53,269 nucleotides of DNA from a virus: positions 1-53,269 of IMG/VR virus record IMGVR_UViG_3300022752_000099; one strand, given 5' to 3'. Made by a program: the position numbers and the translations under genes. The notes beneath the pieces are model-generated. The model was not told where the DNA came from and did no database searches. It was given only the letters and a program-made list of their open reading frames with translations. This document shows, piece after piece, positions 15,981 to 25,422 of this stretch; position 1 is the first letter of the stretch; each line of letters starts with the position of its first letter.

Positions 15981-16616
15981 ATGAGATCATTAGTGTCTAT
16001 AGACTTTGAAACTACTGGACTTAACTTCGTTAACGACTACCCGGTGCAATGGGCCGTTACAAAAATTGATTCAGTACAAGGTAAAACTCAATTTAAAACT
16101 TTATCCGGTTACATTAAGACTGATATTGAAATATCAAGTACAGTGGAACAACTTACCGGTTTGAGTTATGAATTTCTAAATGAAAATGGTGTATCATATG
16201 ATGAAGGTATGTTGCAGTGTATTGAAGCAATAGGATTGTCTCAAGAAAAACCTACCGATTCAATCATATTAGTGGGACATAACGTGTTGAATTTTGACAT
16301 TCATTTTCTTGAAATGGCAGCGGCTAAGCTCGGATATTATATTCCGGATACAAAGTATTATTGGGATACTGCAGCTCATTATAAAGCTCAGCAACTCGGT
16401 CTTAAGAAAGATGTGAACGAGTCTATACGTGAATATCATCAAAGAGCTCTAGGTACTTATGCAAAAGGTATCAAATTTAAATTGCCGATTGTATGTGAAC
16501 ATTTAGGAATTCCGTTGACTGCTCACCATGATGCTGTACATGATGCAAATGCAGCTTTGATGATTGCTATTAAACAGATGTCTAGTTTCCCGGAAGCTAA
16601 AGAACTGTTTGAATAA
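15981..16616 (+). CDS. DEDDh 3'-5' exonuclease (DnaQ/RNase T-like)
   Basis: This 211-residue exonuclease has all DEDDh motifs: SIDFETTGL (Exo I, residues about 6-14), VGHNVLNFDIHFL (Exo II, about 96-108), and HHDAVHDANAAL (Exo III, His and Asp, about 179-190). Substrate could be DNA or RNA. It is distinct from the DexA-like exonuclease at 43331 and from the polymerase proofreading domain. It is followed after 45 bases by the DpdA-like gene; co-occurrence with the deazaguanine genes may be only positional. Confidence 0.85.
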   Translation: MRSLVSIDFETTGLNFVNDYPVQWAVTKIDSVQGKTQFKTLSGYIKTDIEISSTVEQLTGLSYEFLNENGVSYDEGMLQCIEAIGLSQEKPTDSIILVGHNVLNFDIHFLEMAAAKLGYYIPDTKYYWDTAAHYKAQQLGLKKDVNESIREYHQRALGTYAKGIKFKLPIVCEHLGIPLTAHHDAVHDANAALMIAIKQMSSFPEAKELFE

Positions 16617-16661
16617 TTCAATTGATATCAATATATTAATATTTCAAAATAAAAAAAAGTT

Positions 16662-17897
16662 ATGATAGCGAAACGACCGATATTTTTCCCGAGCTTTAGT
16701 ACGGGTGAGTTTGCCAATGAATGTAAACAAAATAAAATTTTAGGCGGTAAAGTACCAGTTCGATTTTATTCTAAAGATTTTCCTGAAGAATACAGACATC
16801 CTTACTTTCTAATTACAGCCGGACATTTGTACAAGAAAAAAGACTTTAGAGCTCAATTAGGCTTGGAAGATGCATTTGTAATGGGTGACTCCGGTGGTTA
16901 TCAAATTGCAATGGGTGCTATTAAGTGGGACATGAATATTCGACATGAAATATTTGAATGGTTGGAAAACAATTCAGATCTTGCAATGAATATTGATATT
17001 CCGCCATACGGTGATATGGCCGGTAAGTTTGATCAATGTTTAACTATCAGTGTAGACAATTTCAAATATTTTGCAGACAAGCAGACCGGTAAAACCAAAT
17101 TTCTAAATGTACTTCAAGGTAACAATTACAAGCAAAGATTGAAGTGGTACAATGCTGTAAAAGACTTTGAATTTTCTGGTTGGTCACTAGGAGGTTGTAG
17201 AATTCCGTATCGCTTTTGTGCTGCTATCACTGCATTGGTTCAAGGTAAAGAACATCTAAATCCTAGAAATGAATACATTCACATTCTGGGTACTACAAAG
17301 ATCAATGATTTCTTTTATTTGTCTCAATTGCAAAAATCGCTTTCTGAAGTCGGTTCCAATATGACTGTAACCACAGACTCTAGTTCACCTAGTAGATCGG
17401 TGGCATTTGGTCTTTATTATATTGGTGCCAATTTGAATATTGATTCTTTCAAATCAATTCATATTCCTAAAGCCAATTCTGCAAATAAAAAGTTTGTAGT
17501 TCCTGAATGTATTCAAACGATTTTACCGCATCAATATGATATGCCGATGCCGGTAGTTACTGAATTTGACAAACTGTTATCGCCTCTATATACTTATGGT
17601 GATTGCGTGAACAATGTAAATGACAGTACGATGTACATGTCTATGCACAATTTCATGTTGTATCAGGATGTTATGAAGACGGTATCCAATTACGTTAATC
17701 ATCATGATTATCTGTTATCTCAAGTTTCATCGGCTACTACTAGAAAGGTGATGAAAATTATTGATGAAATTGTTAAGTCTGATGATCCTGAAAAAGTACT
17801 TCATGCAAATGAATCGTATTTGGTTTCATTGAGTACAGTCGTTAACAGATCCAATTCAACTGAATCTGTACATAATGAATTTTTCGATATCAAATGA
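16662..17897 (+). CDS. dpdA: TGT-like / DpdA-type 7-deazaguanine transglycosylase
   Basis: This 411-residue protein has the TIM-barrel transglycosylase motifs in order: GDSGGYQ (Asp76, equivalent to DSGG(F/Y)Q), NIDIPPYG (place of the DE-P motif), FLNVLQGNNY (place of VQGG), GWSLGGCRI (place of GGLAVG) and TTDSSSPSRSVAFG, where the Asp would be the nucleophile as in FDCVxPTR. Bacterial TGT works on tRNA; phage DpdA relatives put 7-deazaguanines into DNA. Divergence from TGT, no obvious zinc-binding Cys cluster, and neighbouring folE, queD and queE favour the DNA role. A tRNA role is the alternative. Confidence 0.8.
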   Translation: MIAKRPIFFPSFSTGEFANECKQNKILGGKVPVRFYSKDFPEEYRHPYFLITAGHLYKKKDFRAQLGLEDAFVMGDSGGYQIAMGAIKWDMNIRHEIFEWLENNSDLAMNIDIPPYGDMAGKFDQCLTISVDNFKYFADKQTGKTKFLNVLQGNNYKQRLKWYNAVKDFEFSGWSLGGCRIPYRFCAAITALVQGKEHLNPRNEYIHILGTTKINDFFYLSQLQKSLSEVGSNMTVTTDSSSPSRSVAFGLYYIGANLNIDSFKSIHIPKANSANKKFVVPECIQTILPHQYDMPMPVVTEFDKLLSPLYTYGDCVNNVNDSTMYMSMHNFMLYQDVMKTVSNYVNHHDYLLSQVSSATTRKVMKIIDEIVKSDDPEKVLHANESYLVSLSTVVNRSNSTESVHNEFFDIK

Positions 17898-17903
17898 TTT
17901 TAA

Positions 17904-17911
17904 TATCTTTA
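17904..17911 (+). promoter_or_regulatory. Promoter-like box TATCTTTA before folE
   Basis: TATCTTTA lies 4 bases before the folE ATG, with TGA six bases upstream (TGA-N6-box), the same layout as at 20531 and 38800. If used as a promoter, the mRNA would have almost no leader. Confidence 0.45.
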
Positions 17912-17915
17912 AGTT

Positions 17916-18518
17916 ATGAATAGTAAAACAATACAATTAAAAGAAGGTCAATTAGAACAGGCCGCCGAACAGTTTGGTTTATTTTTGAAAGCGATTGGTT
18001 TTGAAGATTATGAAAACAATCCGCACATGGCTGATACTCCGATGCGAGTGACTAAAGCGTATGTAGAAGATCTTTTCAAAGGATTGTATACAGATGCTCC
18101 GAAAATTACTGCCTTTGAAAATACTAACGGATATGACGGTATAGTTTTTCAGGGTGATGTTGAAGTGAAAAGTTGCTGCTCGCATCACTTCCTACCGTTT
18201 GTCGGTAAGGCGCATGTAGCTTATATCCCGGGCCCGGACGGTAAAGTAATTGGTTTGTCAAAATTGAATAGAATTGTAGAATGGTTCGCGAGACGCCCTC
18301 AGGTTCAGGAAAACCTAACAATGGAAGTTCACAATTATATTGACACCGTATGTACTGGTAATAGAGGCGTTGCTGTTATGATTCAAGCTAAACATATGTG
18401 TGCTTCATGTAGAGGTGTAAATCATGATTCTACAATGATGACTGCAAAATTATCCGGAGCATTTGAAACTAATGATGCTACTAGAAATGAATTTTACAAA
18501 TTTGTGGAACGACTATGA
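17916..18518 (+). CDS. folE: GTP cyclohydrolase I, FolE-like
   Basis: This 200-residue enzyme converts GTP to dihydroneopterin triphosphate, the first step for both folate and 7-deazaguanines. [24 protein letters not shown] (in two parts) contains the zinc ligands Cys and His, [21 protein letters not shown] is the conserved active-site helix, and MCASCRGV carries the second zinc Cys and catalytic neighbours. Length and motif order are typical. The last bases overlap the next ATG (ATGA). In this context it feeds QueD and QueE. Confidence 0.93.
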   Translation: MNSKTIQLKEGQLEQAAEQFGLFLKAIGFEDYENNPHMADTPMRVTKAYVEDLFKGLYTDAPKITAFENTNGYDGIVFQGDVEVKSCCSHHFLPFVGKAHVAYIPGPDGKVIGLSKLNRIVEWFARRPQVQENLTMEVHNYIDTVCTGNRGVAVMIQAKHMCASCRGVNHDSTMMTAKLSGAFETNDATRNEFYKFVERL

Positions 18519-19462
18519 TTAATGATGATTCTATTTTGATTTTAGGCCTCGGCGGTATCGGTAAATTGTACAATCGAGTTTGCAATACTTTATTGGGTGA
18601 AGATCGAGTTTATACAGTAGATCCAAATCCTGCAGCAGATGCGATGTTCACAGAAATTCCTGAAGGTTGTAAATTTAAATTGGGTATCATCTGTACTCCG
18701 AATTATCTGCATGAAAGTCAAATCAAATTTCTGTTATCAAACAATATCTGTAAAATTGTAATGGTTGAAAAGCCCGGTGTTGTTGATGTAACTATATGGG
18801 AGGAATTGCAGCTTCGATATCCGGATCGACTGATAATGGCTAAAAACAACTGCTATCGACCGGAACTGTATGATGCAATATTGAATAGTCACGGTAAATC
18901 AATTACTTCAATCAATTTGAATTGGATTTGTAAAGATCGAGTCCCTTCACCAGGTTCTTGGTTTACCAATTCAAAACAAAGTTTAGGAGGTGTATCTGTA
19001 GATTTGATGCCACATTTAATTAATGTAGCGACGGAATTGTTAGAACTATTTCCATCCGGGTTCGATCAAGTAACTGACATTACTGCCATTAAACAGCAGT
19101 TATATACTTTATCAGATGTCAATTCCACTGAATACGGTACTATTAATAAAGACGGTATTTATGACGTAGACGATCAAGCTGTATTACAATTCAGATATGA
19201 AAACATTCCAATTACTTTGGTAGCAGCTTGGAAGTCAAATCTTGAAAGCGATTCAATTAAATGGTCAATTACATTTTCCGATGATTCTGTATATGAGATC
19301 GAATTAGGATTATGTCCAGAGACTGCATATGAAAGTATGATTGCAAATATACTGGAAAATCAACACACGGAATGGCATATAGATTTAGACATGTTCACTC
19401 ATAAACTGCTAAGTGCATTTAAAGTGGATTCATTCGACATTCACAATGATACTAGACCTTAA
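18515..19462 (+). CDS. Gfo/Idh/MocA-family NAD(P)-dependent oxidoreductase
   Basis: This 315-residue protein has a Rossmann start [16 protein letters not shown] (about 7-22), the VEKPG motif (about 88-92) typical of the family (catalytic Lys in EKP), and a C-terminal half with [15 protein letters not shown] (about 155-169), where the Asp and His match the conserved substrate-binding DxxxH. Members oxidise or reduce sugars or sugar nucleotides; substrate is unknown. It overlaps folE by ATGA and is followed by a terminator, so it belongs to the folE transcript. That linkage is what makes it interesting for base or sugar modification. Confidence 0.82.
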   Translation: MINDDSILILGLGGIGKLYNRVCNTLLGEDRVYTVDPNPAADAMFTEIPEGCKFKLGIICTPNYLHESQIKFLLSNNICKIVMVEKPGVVDVTIWEELQLRYPDRLIMAKNNCYRPELYDAILNSHGKSITSINLNWICKDRVPSPGSWFTNSKQSLGGVSVDLMPHLINVATELLELFPSGFDQVTDITAIKQQLYTLSDVNSTEYGTINKDGIYDVDDQAVLQFRYENIPITLVAAWKSNLESDSIKWSITFSDDSVYEIELGLCPETAYESMIANILENQHTEWHIDLDMFTHKLLSAFKVDSFDIHNDTRP

Positions 19463-19488
19463 CATTAAAGTTACAATTGAAATTTTTC

Positions 19489-19516
19489 AAGAACCTTTTT
19501 GTTAAGGTTCTTTTTT
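19489..19516 (+). terminator. Intrinsic terminator after the Gfo/Idh gene
   Basis: AAGAACCTT (19489-19497) pairs with AAGGTTCTT (19504-19512), with a 6-base loop and a T run continuing to 19516. Confidence 0.8.
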
Positions 19517-19518
19517 AC

Positions 19519-19526
19519 TATATTTA
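19519..19526 (+). promoter_or_regulatory. Promoter-like box TATATTTA directly after a terminator
   Basis: TATATTTA lies 2 bases after the terminator T run and 20 bases before the ATG of the dehydrogenase at 19547. Confidence 0.6.
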
Positions 19527-19546
19527 ACAAAATAAAAAAGTTAGTT

Positions 19547-20524
19547 ATGACACAATTTGAACGAGTAGTCACGTTACATTCATTTAATACTGGAAGTATT
19601 GAAGAAGTGGTATGGGAAAGACCTCATATCAATCCTGATGAGGTAGTAGTAGAAACCAAATTATGCGGTTTCTGTAGAAGCGATGTAGGATCAGTTGCTA
19701 GATTTGAAGCAATGCCGTACAGTGATGCGGAGAATCCTAATGGTAAAATCGGAGGCCTCGGTCATGAAGGTTTAGGCGTTGTAGTAGAAGTAGGTGACAA
19801 TGTTACTGACATTAAAGTTGGTGATGTAGTATCTACATGGGGCGATCCGGCATTTGCCTACAAGTATAATGTAAAGGCGAATGAAGCAATAAAAGTACCT
19901 GAAGTGTCTCCGAAGTACATTTTACAGCCGACTGCCTGTTCAATCAATATTGCAATGAAAACTATTGATGCGTGCAGTAAAATAAATGCATGTAATTCTC
20001 CGAAAATTTTATTGTTAGGAACTGGATTCATGAGTTTGATTATCGGTCAATACTTTAAAAATTGTAACATACAATTTGATGTGGTAGGCTCGGCAAACAA
20101 ACGAGATTGGCATGAATTGTATATTCAATTGAAAACCATCGATCAAATAGCCGGTAATCAGTATGATGCAGTTATTGATTTGACTTCGAAAGCTGCAAAT
20201 TGGGACTTGATTGCAGATCTCAATCTGTTGAAGCCGGAAGGAATTTTGTGTTACGCTTCCACTCCATATACGCCGGTAACAACCAACTTCTTCAAACAAT
20301 GTTGGAATTGTTATACTATCATTATGCCGTCGCCTCGTAATTCAGACTTCGATCAAATTATGCGTAAGACTGCATTACTAATTCGACTTGGAGCAATCAA
20401 TCCAGCACCATATTGGACTAAAGGATATGCAAGGTCTTCAATGGATGAAGTACTTCAAGCATTCACTGATGGATTGAATAGAACCCCGGATTACATTCGC
20501 GGATATATTGATTACACCAAATGA
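19547..20524 (+). CDS. Zinc-type alcohol dehydrogenase-like (MDR) oxidoreductase
   Basis: This 325-residue medium-chain dehydrogenase starts at the ATG at 19547 (MTQFERVV). CGFCRSDVG (about 40-48) corresponds to the CGICGSD catalytic-zinc region, GGLGHEGLGVVVEVG (about 69-83) is the GHExxGxV motif with the His and Glu, and KVGDVVSTWG follows. The structural-zinc Cys cluster is absent. The Rossmann segment (ILLLGTGFMSLIIGQ, about 150-164) binds NAD(P). Such enzymes oxidise alcohols, polyols or sugar derivatives. It is between the Gfo/Idh gene and a glycosyltransferase, suggesting small-molecule sugar chemistry. Confidence 0.8.
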   Translation: MTQFERVVTLHSFNTGSIEEVVWERPHINPDEVVVETKLCGFCRSDVGSVARFEAMPYSDAENPNGKIGGLGHEGLGVVVEVGDNVTDIKVGDVVSTWGDPAFAYKYNVKANEAIKVPEVSPKYILQPTACSINIAMKTIDACSKINACNSPKILLLGTGFMSLIIGQYFKNCNIQFDVVGSANKRDWHELYIQLKTIDQIAGNQYDAVIDLTSKAANWDLIADLNLLKPEGILCYASTPYTPVTTNFFKQCWNCYTIIMPSPRNSDFDQIMRKTALLIRLGAINPAPYWTKGYARSSMDEVLQAFTDGLNRTPDYIRGYIDYTK

Positions 20525-20530
20525 TTTTAT

Positions 20531-20538
20531 TATCTTTA
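20531..20538 (+). promoter_or_regulatory. Promoter-like box TATCTTTA before a glycosyltransferase gene
   Basis: TATCTTTA ends 4 bases before the ATG at 20543, with TGA-N6 spacing upstream (TGATTTTAT-TATCTTTA). Confidence 0.45.
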
Positions 20539-20542
20539 ATTT

Positions 20543-21583
20543 ATGAAAACAGTATACATAGTTGATTTAGAATCAATTGAAACTCGTTATACGAGTCAAT
20601 GGGCATGGCATATTCCGAATGTATTGAATGATTACATTCATTCTAACAATTTGCAAGATAAGTATCGAGTTCAAACCATATCCGGTACCAATGATATTCC
20701 GGAGGCCACTACTCCCGGCGCATTTTTAAATTTCGGTGGTACTAACATTTACAAGTCTTCTCAACTCATTGAAATTGGTAAAATGTTTTGCGATGGTACT
20801 GTAAAGGCAGGTGATGTGTTTCTATATACGGATGCATGGAATCCTACCATACTTCAATTGAAATACATGAGCACTCTGTTGAACATTCCAGTATCAATTG
20901 TCGGTATTTGGCACGCTGGTAGTTGGGATCCTAACGATTTTATTGGTAGAGTTGAAAACAAACAATGGATCAAACATTCTGAACTCGCTTTACTGACGTC
21001 AATCAATTACAATTTGGTTGCCACTGAGTATCATGCAGAATTGATTCACAATTACTTTGATCGCGATGCTATTATTGATTTATGGAAGACCGGATTTCCT
21101 TTTGAATATCTGCAGTCCATGATCACTCCGGGTACGAAACGTGATATGATTTTGTTCCCACATAGAATTGCGCCTGAAAAACAATTGTCAGTGTTTAAAC
21201 AATTGTCTGAAATGTTGCCTCAATATGAGTGGGTAGTATGTCAAGAAAAACAGTTGACTAAAAATGAATATCATCAGTTATTGAGTGAAGCGAAAATAGT
21301 ATTTTCTGCAAATCTTCAGGAAACCTTAGGTATTAGTATGTATGAAGGAGTATTAGCTGAAGCTATCCCGGTTGTACCTGATAGACTTTCATATACAGAA
21401 ATGTACTCTGATGAATTTAAATATACAGATTCAGCAAGTATTGATGAAATCGCAAAACACATAACTCACGTAATGGAAAATTATGAATCATATAAAAGTA
21501 AACTACCACTGTTAAAGCTCAAACTCGATGAGCAGTTTTTCTCCGGACACTCCATGTATGACATAATTTTTAAACTAGCATAA
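20543..21583 (+). CDS. GT-B fold glycosyltransferase (GT4-like)
   Basis: This 346-residue protein has an N-terminal domain with IVGIWHAGSWDPNDF (about 127-141), and a C-terminal nucleotide-sugar-binding domain: ILFPHRIAPEKQLSVFKQL (about 199-217), then KIVFSANLQETLGISMYEGVLAEAIPVVPD in pieces, where the ExxxxxxxxE pattern is that of group 1 glycosyltransferases. No signal or membrane segment. Donor and acceptor unknown. Its place after the deazaguanine and dehydrogenase genes and directly before the DNA polymerase (TAATG overlap) leaves DNA-base glycosylation as one option; the surface-sugar role is the alternative. Confidence 0.72.
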   Translation: MKTVYIVDLESIETRYTSQWAWHIPNVLNDYIHSNNLQDKYRVQTISGTNDIPEATTPGAFLNFGGTNIYKSSQLIEIGKMFCDGTVKAGDVFLYTDAWNPTILQLKYMSTLLNIPVSIVGIWHAGSWDPNDFIGRVENKQWIKHSELALLTSINYNLVATEYHAELIHNYFDRDAIIDLWKTGFPFEYLQSMITPGTKRDMILFPHRIAPEKQLSVFKQLSEMLPQYEWVVCQEKQLTKNEYHQLLSEAKIVFSANLQETLGISMYEGVLAEAIPVVPDRLSYTEMYSDEFKYTDSASIDEIAKHITHVMENYESYKSKLPLLKLKLDEQFFSGHSMYDIIFKLA

Positions 21584-24132
21584 TGTATCAAAACATATAT
21601 TACGATCGAAATACCAATTTAATTCACCTTTGGGATGACACTAGAGGTTATTTGAAATTCGCATACAACCGTTACGGATATAAAAAGGCTGATAACGGTA
21701 AATTTACAGCTCTAGACGGAACTAGACTACAGAAAGTTCAACGCTGGTCAAAGGAAGATGAAGCTGCAGGCAGCATGTATGAATCGGATCTTAGACCGGA
21801 AATGCGAACTCTGATAGACATGTATTTGGATTCTGATGACATTTCTACCAATCATAGAAATCTTTTTATAGATATTGAAGTTTCATCGGAAGGAGGTCAC
21901 GCTACTACCAAAAACGTGAAAAATGAAATTACTGCAATTTCAATGTATCAGCAGGCTGATGACAAGTTTTACACATTACTACTCAACCCGGAAGGAAACT
22001 TAAAAGACTTCAAGAAAGATAAAGTTCAAGTATTGGTTTATGAAACTGAAGATGAACTGCTTCAATCATTTTATTCATTGTATACCAATTATCAGCCCAC
22101 TATTATTACTGGTTGGAATATAGACGGTTACGATATACCGTACATATACAATCGAACCAACATGGTTTTAGGTGAAACGTATGCTAATCTTCTTTCTCCG
22201 ATTGAAATAGTTGAAACTGACAAATTCGGTATAGTAAAGATTGCCGGTGTAGCTTGTCTCGATTATTTGGCATTGTACAAGTTGTATACTTATTCAGAAG
22301 AATCTTCATACAGATTGGAAGCTATTGCAAGAAAAGAATTGGGTAGAGGTAAAGTGGAATATGAAGGCTCATTGGATCAATTGTATAAAACGGATATTGA
22401 CAAGTTTATTGATTACAATGTTTGCGACGTTCAACTCATTATTGATTTGGATAAAAAGCTGCAATTCATACAGCAAGCAATGGGTGTAGCTCATAAAGGT
22501 CATGTCCCATACGGGGACGTATACAAGTCGACTAGATTTCTAGATGGAGCTTGTATCACGTTTATTAAGCGTCGAGGTCTCGTAGTACCCAATATTAATA
22601 GAACTGTTACAGCGGTATCTGAAGAAGATCAATCTGAATCCGGTGGTGATTTTGAAGGTGCATATGTAAAAATTCCTGTACCCGGTAGATATGTATGGGT
22701 TTATGATATAGATATGTCTGCTCTGTATCCTTCAGTGATTAGATTGTTGAACATATCACCGGAGACAAAGGTAGGTAGAGTTTCAAATTGGGATTCAATT
22801 AAAACGCATTTCGTAAATGGTACGACTTCCACAGAACGCGTTATAATACCTGGAATATCTTTGAATATCAAAGTCCATGAATTACGAGACTGGTTGATAT
22901 CGAATACCTATAGCATTTCTAGTATAGGTGTTATATATGATATGAAGAAACCCGGTATAGTACCTACCATATTGACTACATGGATGCAGGAACGAGATGA
23001 TTATCGAGCTTTATCCAAACAATTTGGTAAGTCCGGTGATATAGATAAAAGAAATTTCTACGAGTCAAGACAGTTGACAATGAAGATTATCAACAATTCA
23101 TTGTACGGTGTATTGGGTAACAGAGGATTTAGATTTTATGACTTGGATAATGCTGAATCAATTACTACTACCGGTAAGAGTGCATTGATGAATCATGCTG
23201 AACCTAGAGCCAATAGATGGTATTTGGAAAAGTTAGGAATAACCGGAGACAATGTTATTTACGTTGATACAGATTCGGTATTTTGTTCAGCATTACCGGT
23301 GATAAATCATATGGAGTCGGTAATGAACAGAGAGTTGTCGTATGAAGAGAAACGAGATGCCACGTACAAGACTGCCATATCAGTGGAACAGTATATCAAC
23401 GATACATTCACTGAACATACAATGTTACATCATAATGTGAAGAACAATATATTGACTATCAAACAGGAATATGTGTCAGAAGCAGCTTTCTGGGTGACAA
23501 AGAAACGATATGCTCAAAAAATTGTATTGGAAAAAGGCGTTTCAATTGAAAACATCACTAACGGTAAATCTAAATGGAAGCTGGATGTAAAAGGTATGGA
23601 TTCAGTTCGATCAGACTTTCCGAAAGCATTTCGTAAGTTCATGTCTGAAATGTTGATTTTGATTTTAGATGGAGTTGATAGAAATGTATTGGATACCAAG
23701 ATCAATGAAATGTATGAAGCCATGAATTCAGTGGAACTGTTTGATATCATGTTCCCGACAGGAGTAAAAGAAATTAGCAAATATCCATCGCTCGGCCTGT
23801 TTCAAAGATCAAAAGGTACTCCGGCTCACGTGAAAGCTGCATTAAATTACAATGATTTCATTACAATGATTCAAAGTACTGCATTGCCATTCAATGACGG
23901 TGACAAGATTATGTGGTGTTATTTGAAACCCAATAAATTTGGTTTGCAAAATATTGCTTTACGAGGCTATGAAGATCCAATCGAAATCGTTAAATTTGTG
24001 AATGATTTTATTGATCGAGAATCAATATTTGAGAGTGCCTTATTCAATAAGTTAAATGATTTCTATTCCGCATTAAAGTTCGGTGAAATCACATTAAATA
24101 ACAATGTTAATGAATTTTTCTCATTCAATTGA
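21583..24132 (+). CDS. 43: DNA polymerase, family B (T4 gp43-like)
   Basis: This 849-residue replicative polymerase has an active proofreading domain: FIDIEVSSE (Asp97, Glu99), GWNIDGYDIPYI, and YNVCDVQLI. Polymerase motifs are DIDMSALYPSVIR (motif A, about residue 375), KIINNSLYGVLGN (motif B, about 500) and VIYVDTDSVF (motif C, about 561). The length is close to T4 gp43 (898). It overlaps the upstream glycosyltransferase gene stop by one base (TAATG). Unlike some marine T4-like phages it is a single uninterrupted gene, without intein or intron. Confidence 0.96.
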   Translation: MYQNIYYDRNTNLIHLWDDTRGYLKFAYNRYGYKKADNGKFTALDGTRLQKVQRWSKEDEAAGSMYESDLRPEMRTLIDMYLDSDDISTNHRNLFIDIEVSSEGGHATTKNVKNEITAISMYQQADDKFYTLLLNPEGNLKDFKKDKVQVLVYETEDELLQSFYSLYTNYQPTIITGWNIDGYDIPYIYNRTNMVLGETYANLLSPIEIVETDKFGIVKIAGVACLDYLALYKLYTYSEESSYRLEAIARKELGRGKVEYEGSLDQLYKTDIDKFIDYNVCDVQLIIDLDKKLQFIQQAMGVAHKGHVPYGDVYKSTRFLDGACITFIKRRGLVVPNINRTVTAVSEEDQSESGGDFEGAYVKIPVPGRYVWVYDIDMSALYPSVIRLLNISPETKVGRVSNWDSIKTHFVNGTTSTERVIIPGISLNIKVHELRDWLISNTYSISSIGVIYDMKKPGIVPTILTTWMQERDDYRALSKQFGKSGDIDKRNFYESRQLTMKIINNSLYGVLGNRGFRFYDLDNAESITTTGKSALMNHAEPRANRWYLEKLGITGDNVIYVDTDSVFCSALPVINHMESVMNRELSYEEKRDATYKTAISVEQYINDTFTEHTMLHHNVKNNILTIKQEYVSEAAFWVTKKRYAQKIVLEKGVSIENITNGKSKWKLDVKGMDSVRSDFPKAFRKFMSEMLILILDGVDRNVLDTKINEMYEAMNSVELFDIMFPTGVKEISKYPSLGLFQRSKGTPAHVKAALNYNDFITMIQSTALPFNDGDKIMWCYLKPNKFGLQNIALRGYEDPIEIVKFVNDFIDRESIFESALFNKLNDFYSALKFGEITLNNNVNEFFSFN

Positions 24133-24133
24133 T

Positions 24134-24478
24134 ATGAAAACAGAAATTATAGTTACACTTGCAGTAGACGGTATTCATAAGTTCCCAGCTGCTCATCAAC
24201 TGTTTCCGGAAGTTGCATTTCTTTCCTATGATCACAGACATGCATTTCACTTCAAGATTTACAAATTGGTTCAACATGATGATCGAGATGTAGAGTTTAT
24301 CATGTTTAAACGAGATGTTTTGCAATACTTGAACAAGTATTATGATACTGAACTTAGAAGTTTAAACTTCGGTGCTAGGTCCTGCGAAATGTTAGCCAAA
24401 GAAATTTTGTTGCAATTCGACTGTACTCAAGTTGAAGTATGGGAAGATCTGGAAAATGGTGCTAGAGTTACTAAATGA
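24134..24478 (+). CDS. T-fold (QueD/PTPS-like) protein, second copy type
   Basis: This 114-residue protein starts at the ATG at 24134 (MKTEIIVTLAVDG), one base after the polymerase stop. IHKFPAAHQLFP (about 15-26), HRHAFHFKIYK (about 37-47) and DDRDVEFIMFKRDV (about 52-65) match the layout of a shortened 6-pyruvoyl-tetrahydropterin synthase/QueD fold, and VEVWEDLENGARV at the end gives the C-terminal acidic motif. The usual zinc Cys motif is replaced. I recall related small proteins in many phages annotated as hypothetical. Function is not established; it differs strongly from the QueD at 12878. Confidence 0.6.
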   Translation: MKTEIIVTLAVDGIHKFPAAHQLFPEVAFLSYDHRHAFHFKIYKLVQHDDRDVEFIMFKRDVLQYLNKYYDTELRSLNFGARSCEMLAKEILLQFDCTQVEVWEDLENGARVTK

Positions 24479-25413
24479 AATTGATAGTAGTATTCGAAGA
24501 TCAACTTCGAACTATTTATTGGATTGATAATCTGATTGATCGACTTTCCAATGAAAAGACGCAAGTAATTAGATGCAGTTCTCAAACTGAATTGAATTCA
24601 ATATACAGGCAGCATGGTAAAAAAATGAACTATGCTAAAATTATTGTATTGAATTCAATGAGTGAAGCGCCTATTTCAATAGTCAGATTGAACGATTACT
24701 TTCAAGTGAATCCGAAGACTGTATTACTTTGGCCATACATGGAACAGTTTGATTCGAGTTGGTGGCTTCATATAAGTAGAGCTGTATACAAATTGTCCGG
24801 GCTATGTAGTGTTGTATTGAATGAACCGTATATCATTGACAAGTTCTATTCAAGTATACCGAAGAACAGTATGATGAATGTGATATTCACTTCATATCCG
24901 GTGATATATCCGAATACAGGACTGAAAGTGAACAAATCAAACTCAATAGCAATTCATGCGCCTGAGTACATGTTACATGATATAGAACAGATTTCTATCA
25001 TCTTGTCTAAAGAAACCGGATACACTGTAACGCCATTATCTATACCAGGTAAACTATGTGACGGTAACAAGTTCATGCAATTCGTGAATGAATGTAAAAT
25101 TTTAATTGATTTACATCCGGTATCATGGTTAGGTGAATCGTTGATTCAGGTGTCAAACAGAGATTGCATTGCAGTTACTGAGAAAATTGGTTACGGGTAT
25201 TTCGCTCGAAACTGCGTGCATGATTTGAAATATCATATTGATGTAAAATCATTCAACTCAATACCTGATTTTGTTACTGCATTGCCATCGATAAAGCACA
25301 TGGTCCATGAAATTATACAATCGTATGATTCTATCATATCAGAAAACAAAAGCAGGATTGATCGAATTGTAGAAACCTGTTTTAATCCTGATAAATTTAT
25401 TGAAACTTTATAA
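24475..25413 (+). CDS. Unknown protein, possibly glycosyltransferase-like
   Basis: This 312-residue soluble protein overlaps the T-fold gene by ATGA. It has two alpha/beta-looking halves. The second contains LLWPYMEQFDSSWWL, then NSIAIHAPEYMLHDIEQIS and CKILIDLHPVSWLGESLIQVSNRDCIAV in parts, whose layout (a strand, then a Leu/Glu-containing helix, then a cisoid IAV strand) resembles the nucleotide-binding domain of GT-B glycosyltransferases. The similarity is weak and no catalytic residue is certain. It lies between the polymerase and clamp genes, so a role tied to DNA is possible but unproven. Confidence 0.5.
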   Translation: MKLIVVFEDQLRTIYWIDNLIDRLSNEKTQVIRCSSQTELNSIYRQHGKKMNYAKIIVLNSMSEAPISIVRLNDYFQVNPKTVLLWPYMEQFDSSWWLHISRAVYKLSGLCSVVLNEPYIIDKFYSSIPKNSMMNVIFTSYPVIYPNTGLKVNKSNSIAIHAPEYMLHDIEQISIILSKETGYTVTPLSIPGKLCDGNKFMQFVNECKILIDLHPVSWLGESLIQVSNRDCIAVTEKIGYGYFARNCVHDLKYHIDVKSFNSIPDFVTALPSIKHMVHEIIQSYDSIISENKSRIDRIVETCFNPDKFIETL

Positions 25414-25422
25414 CGATTTACT

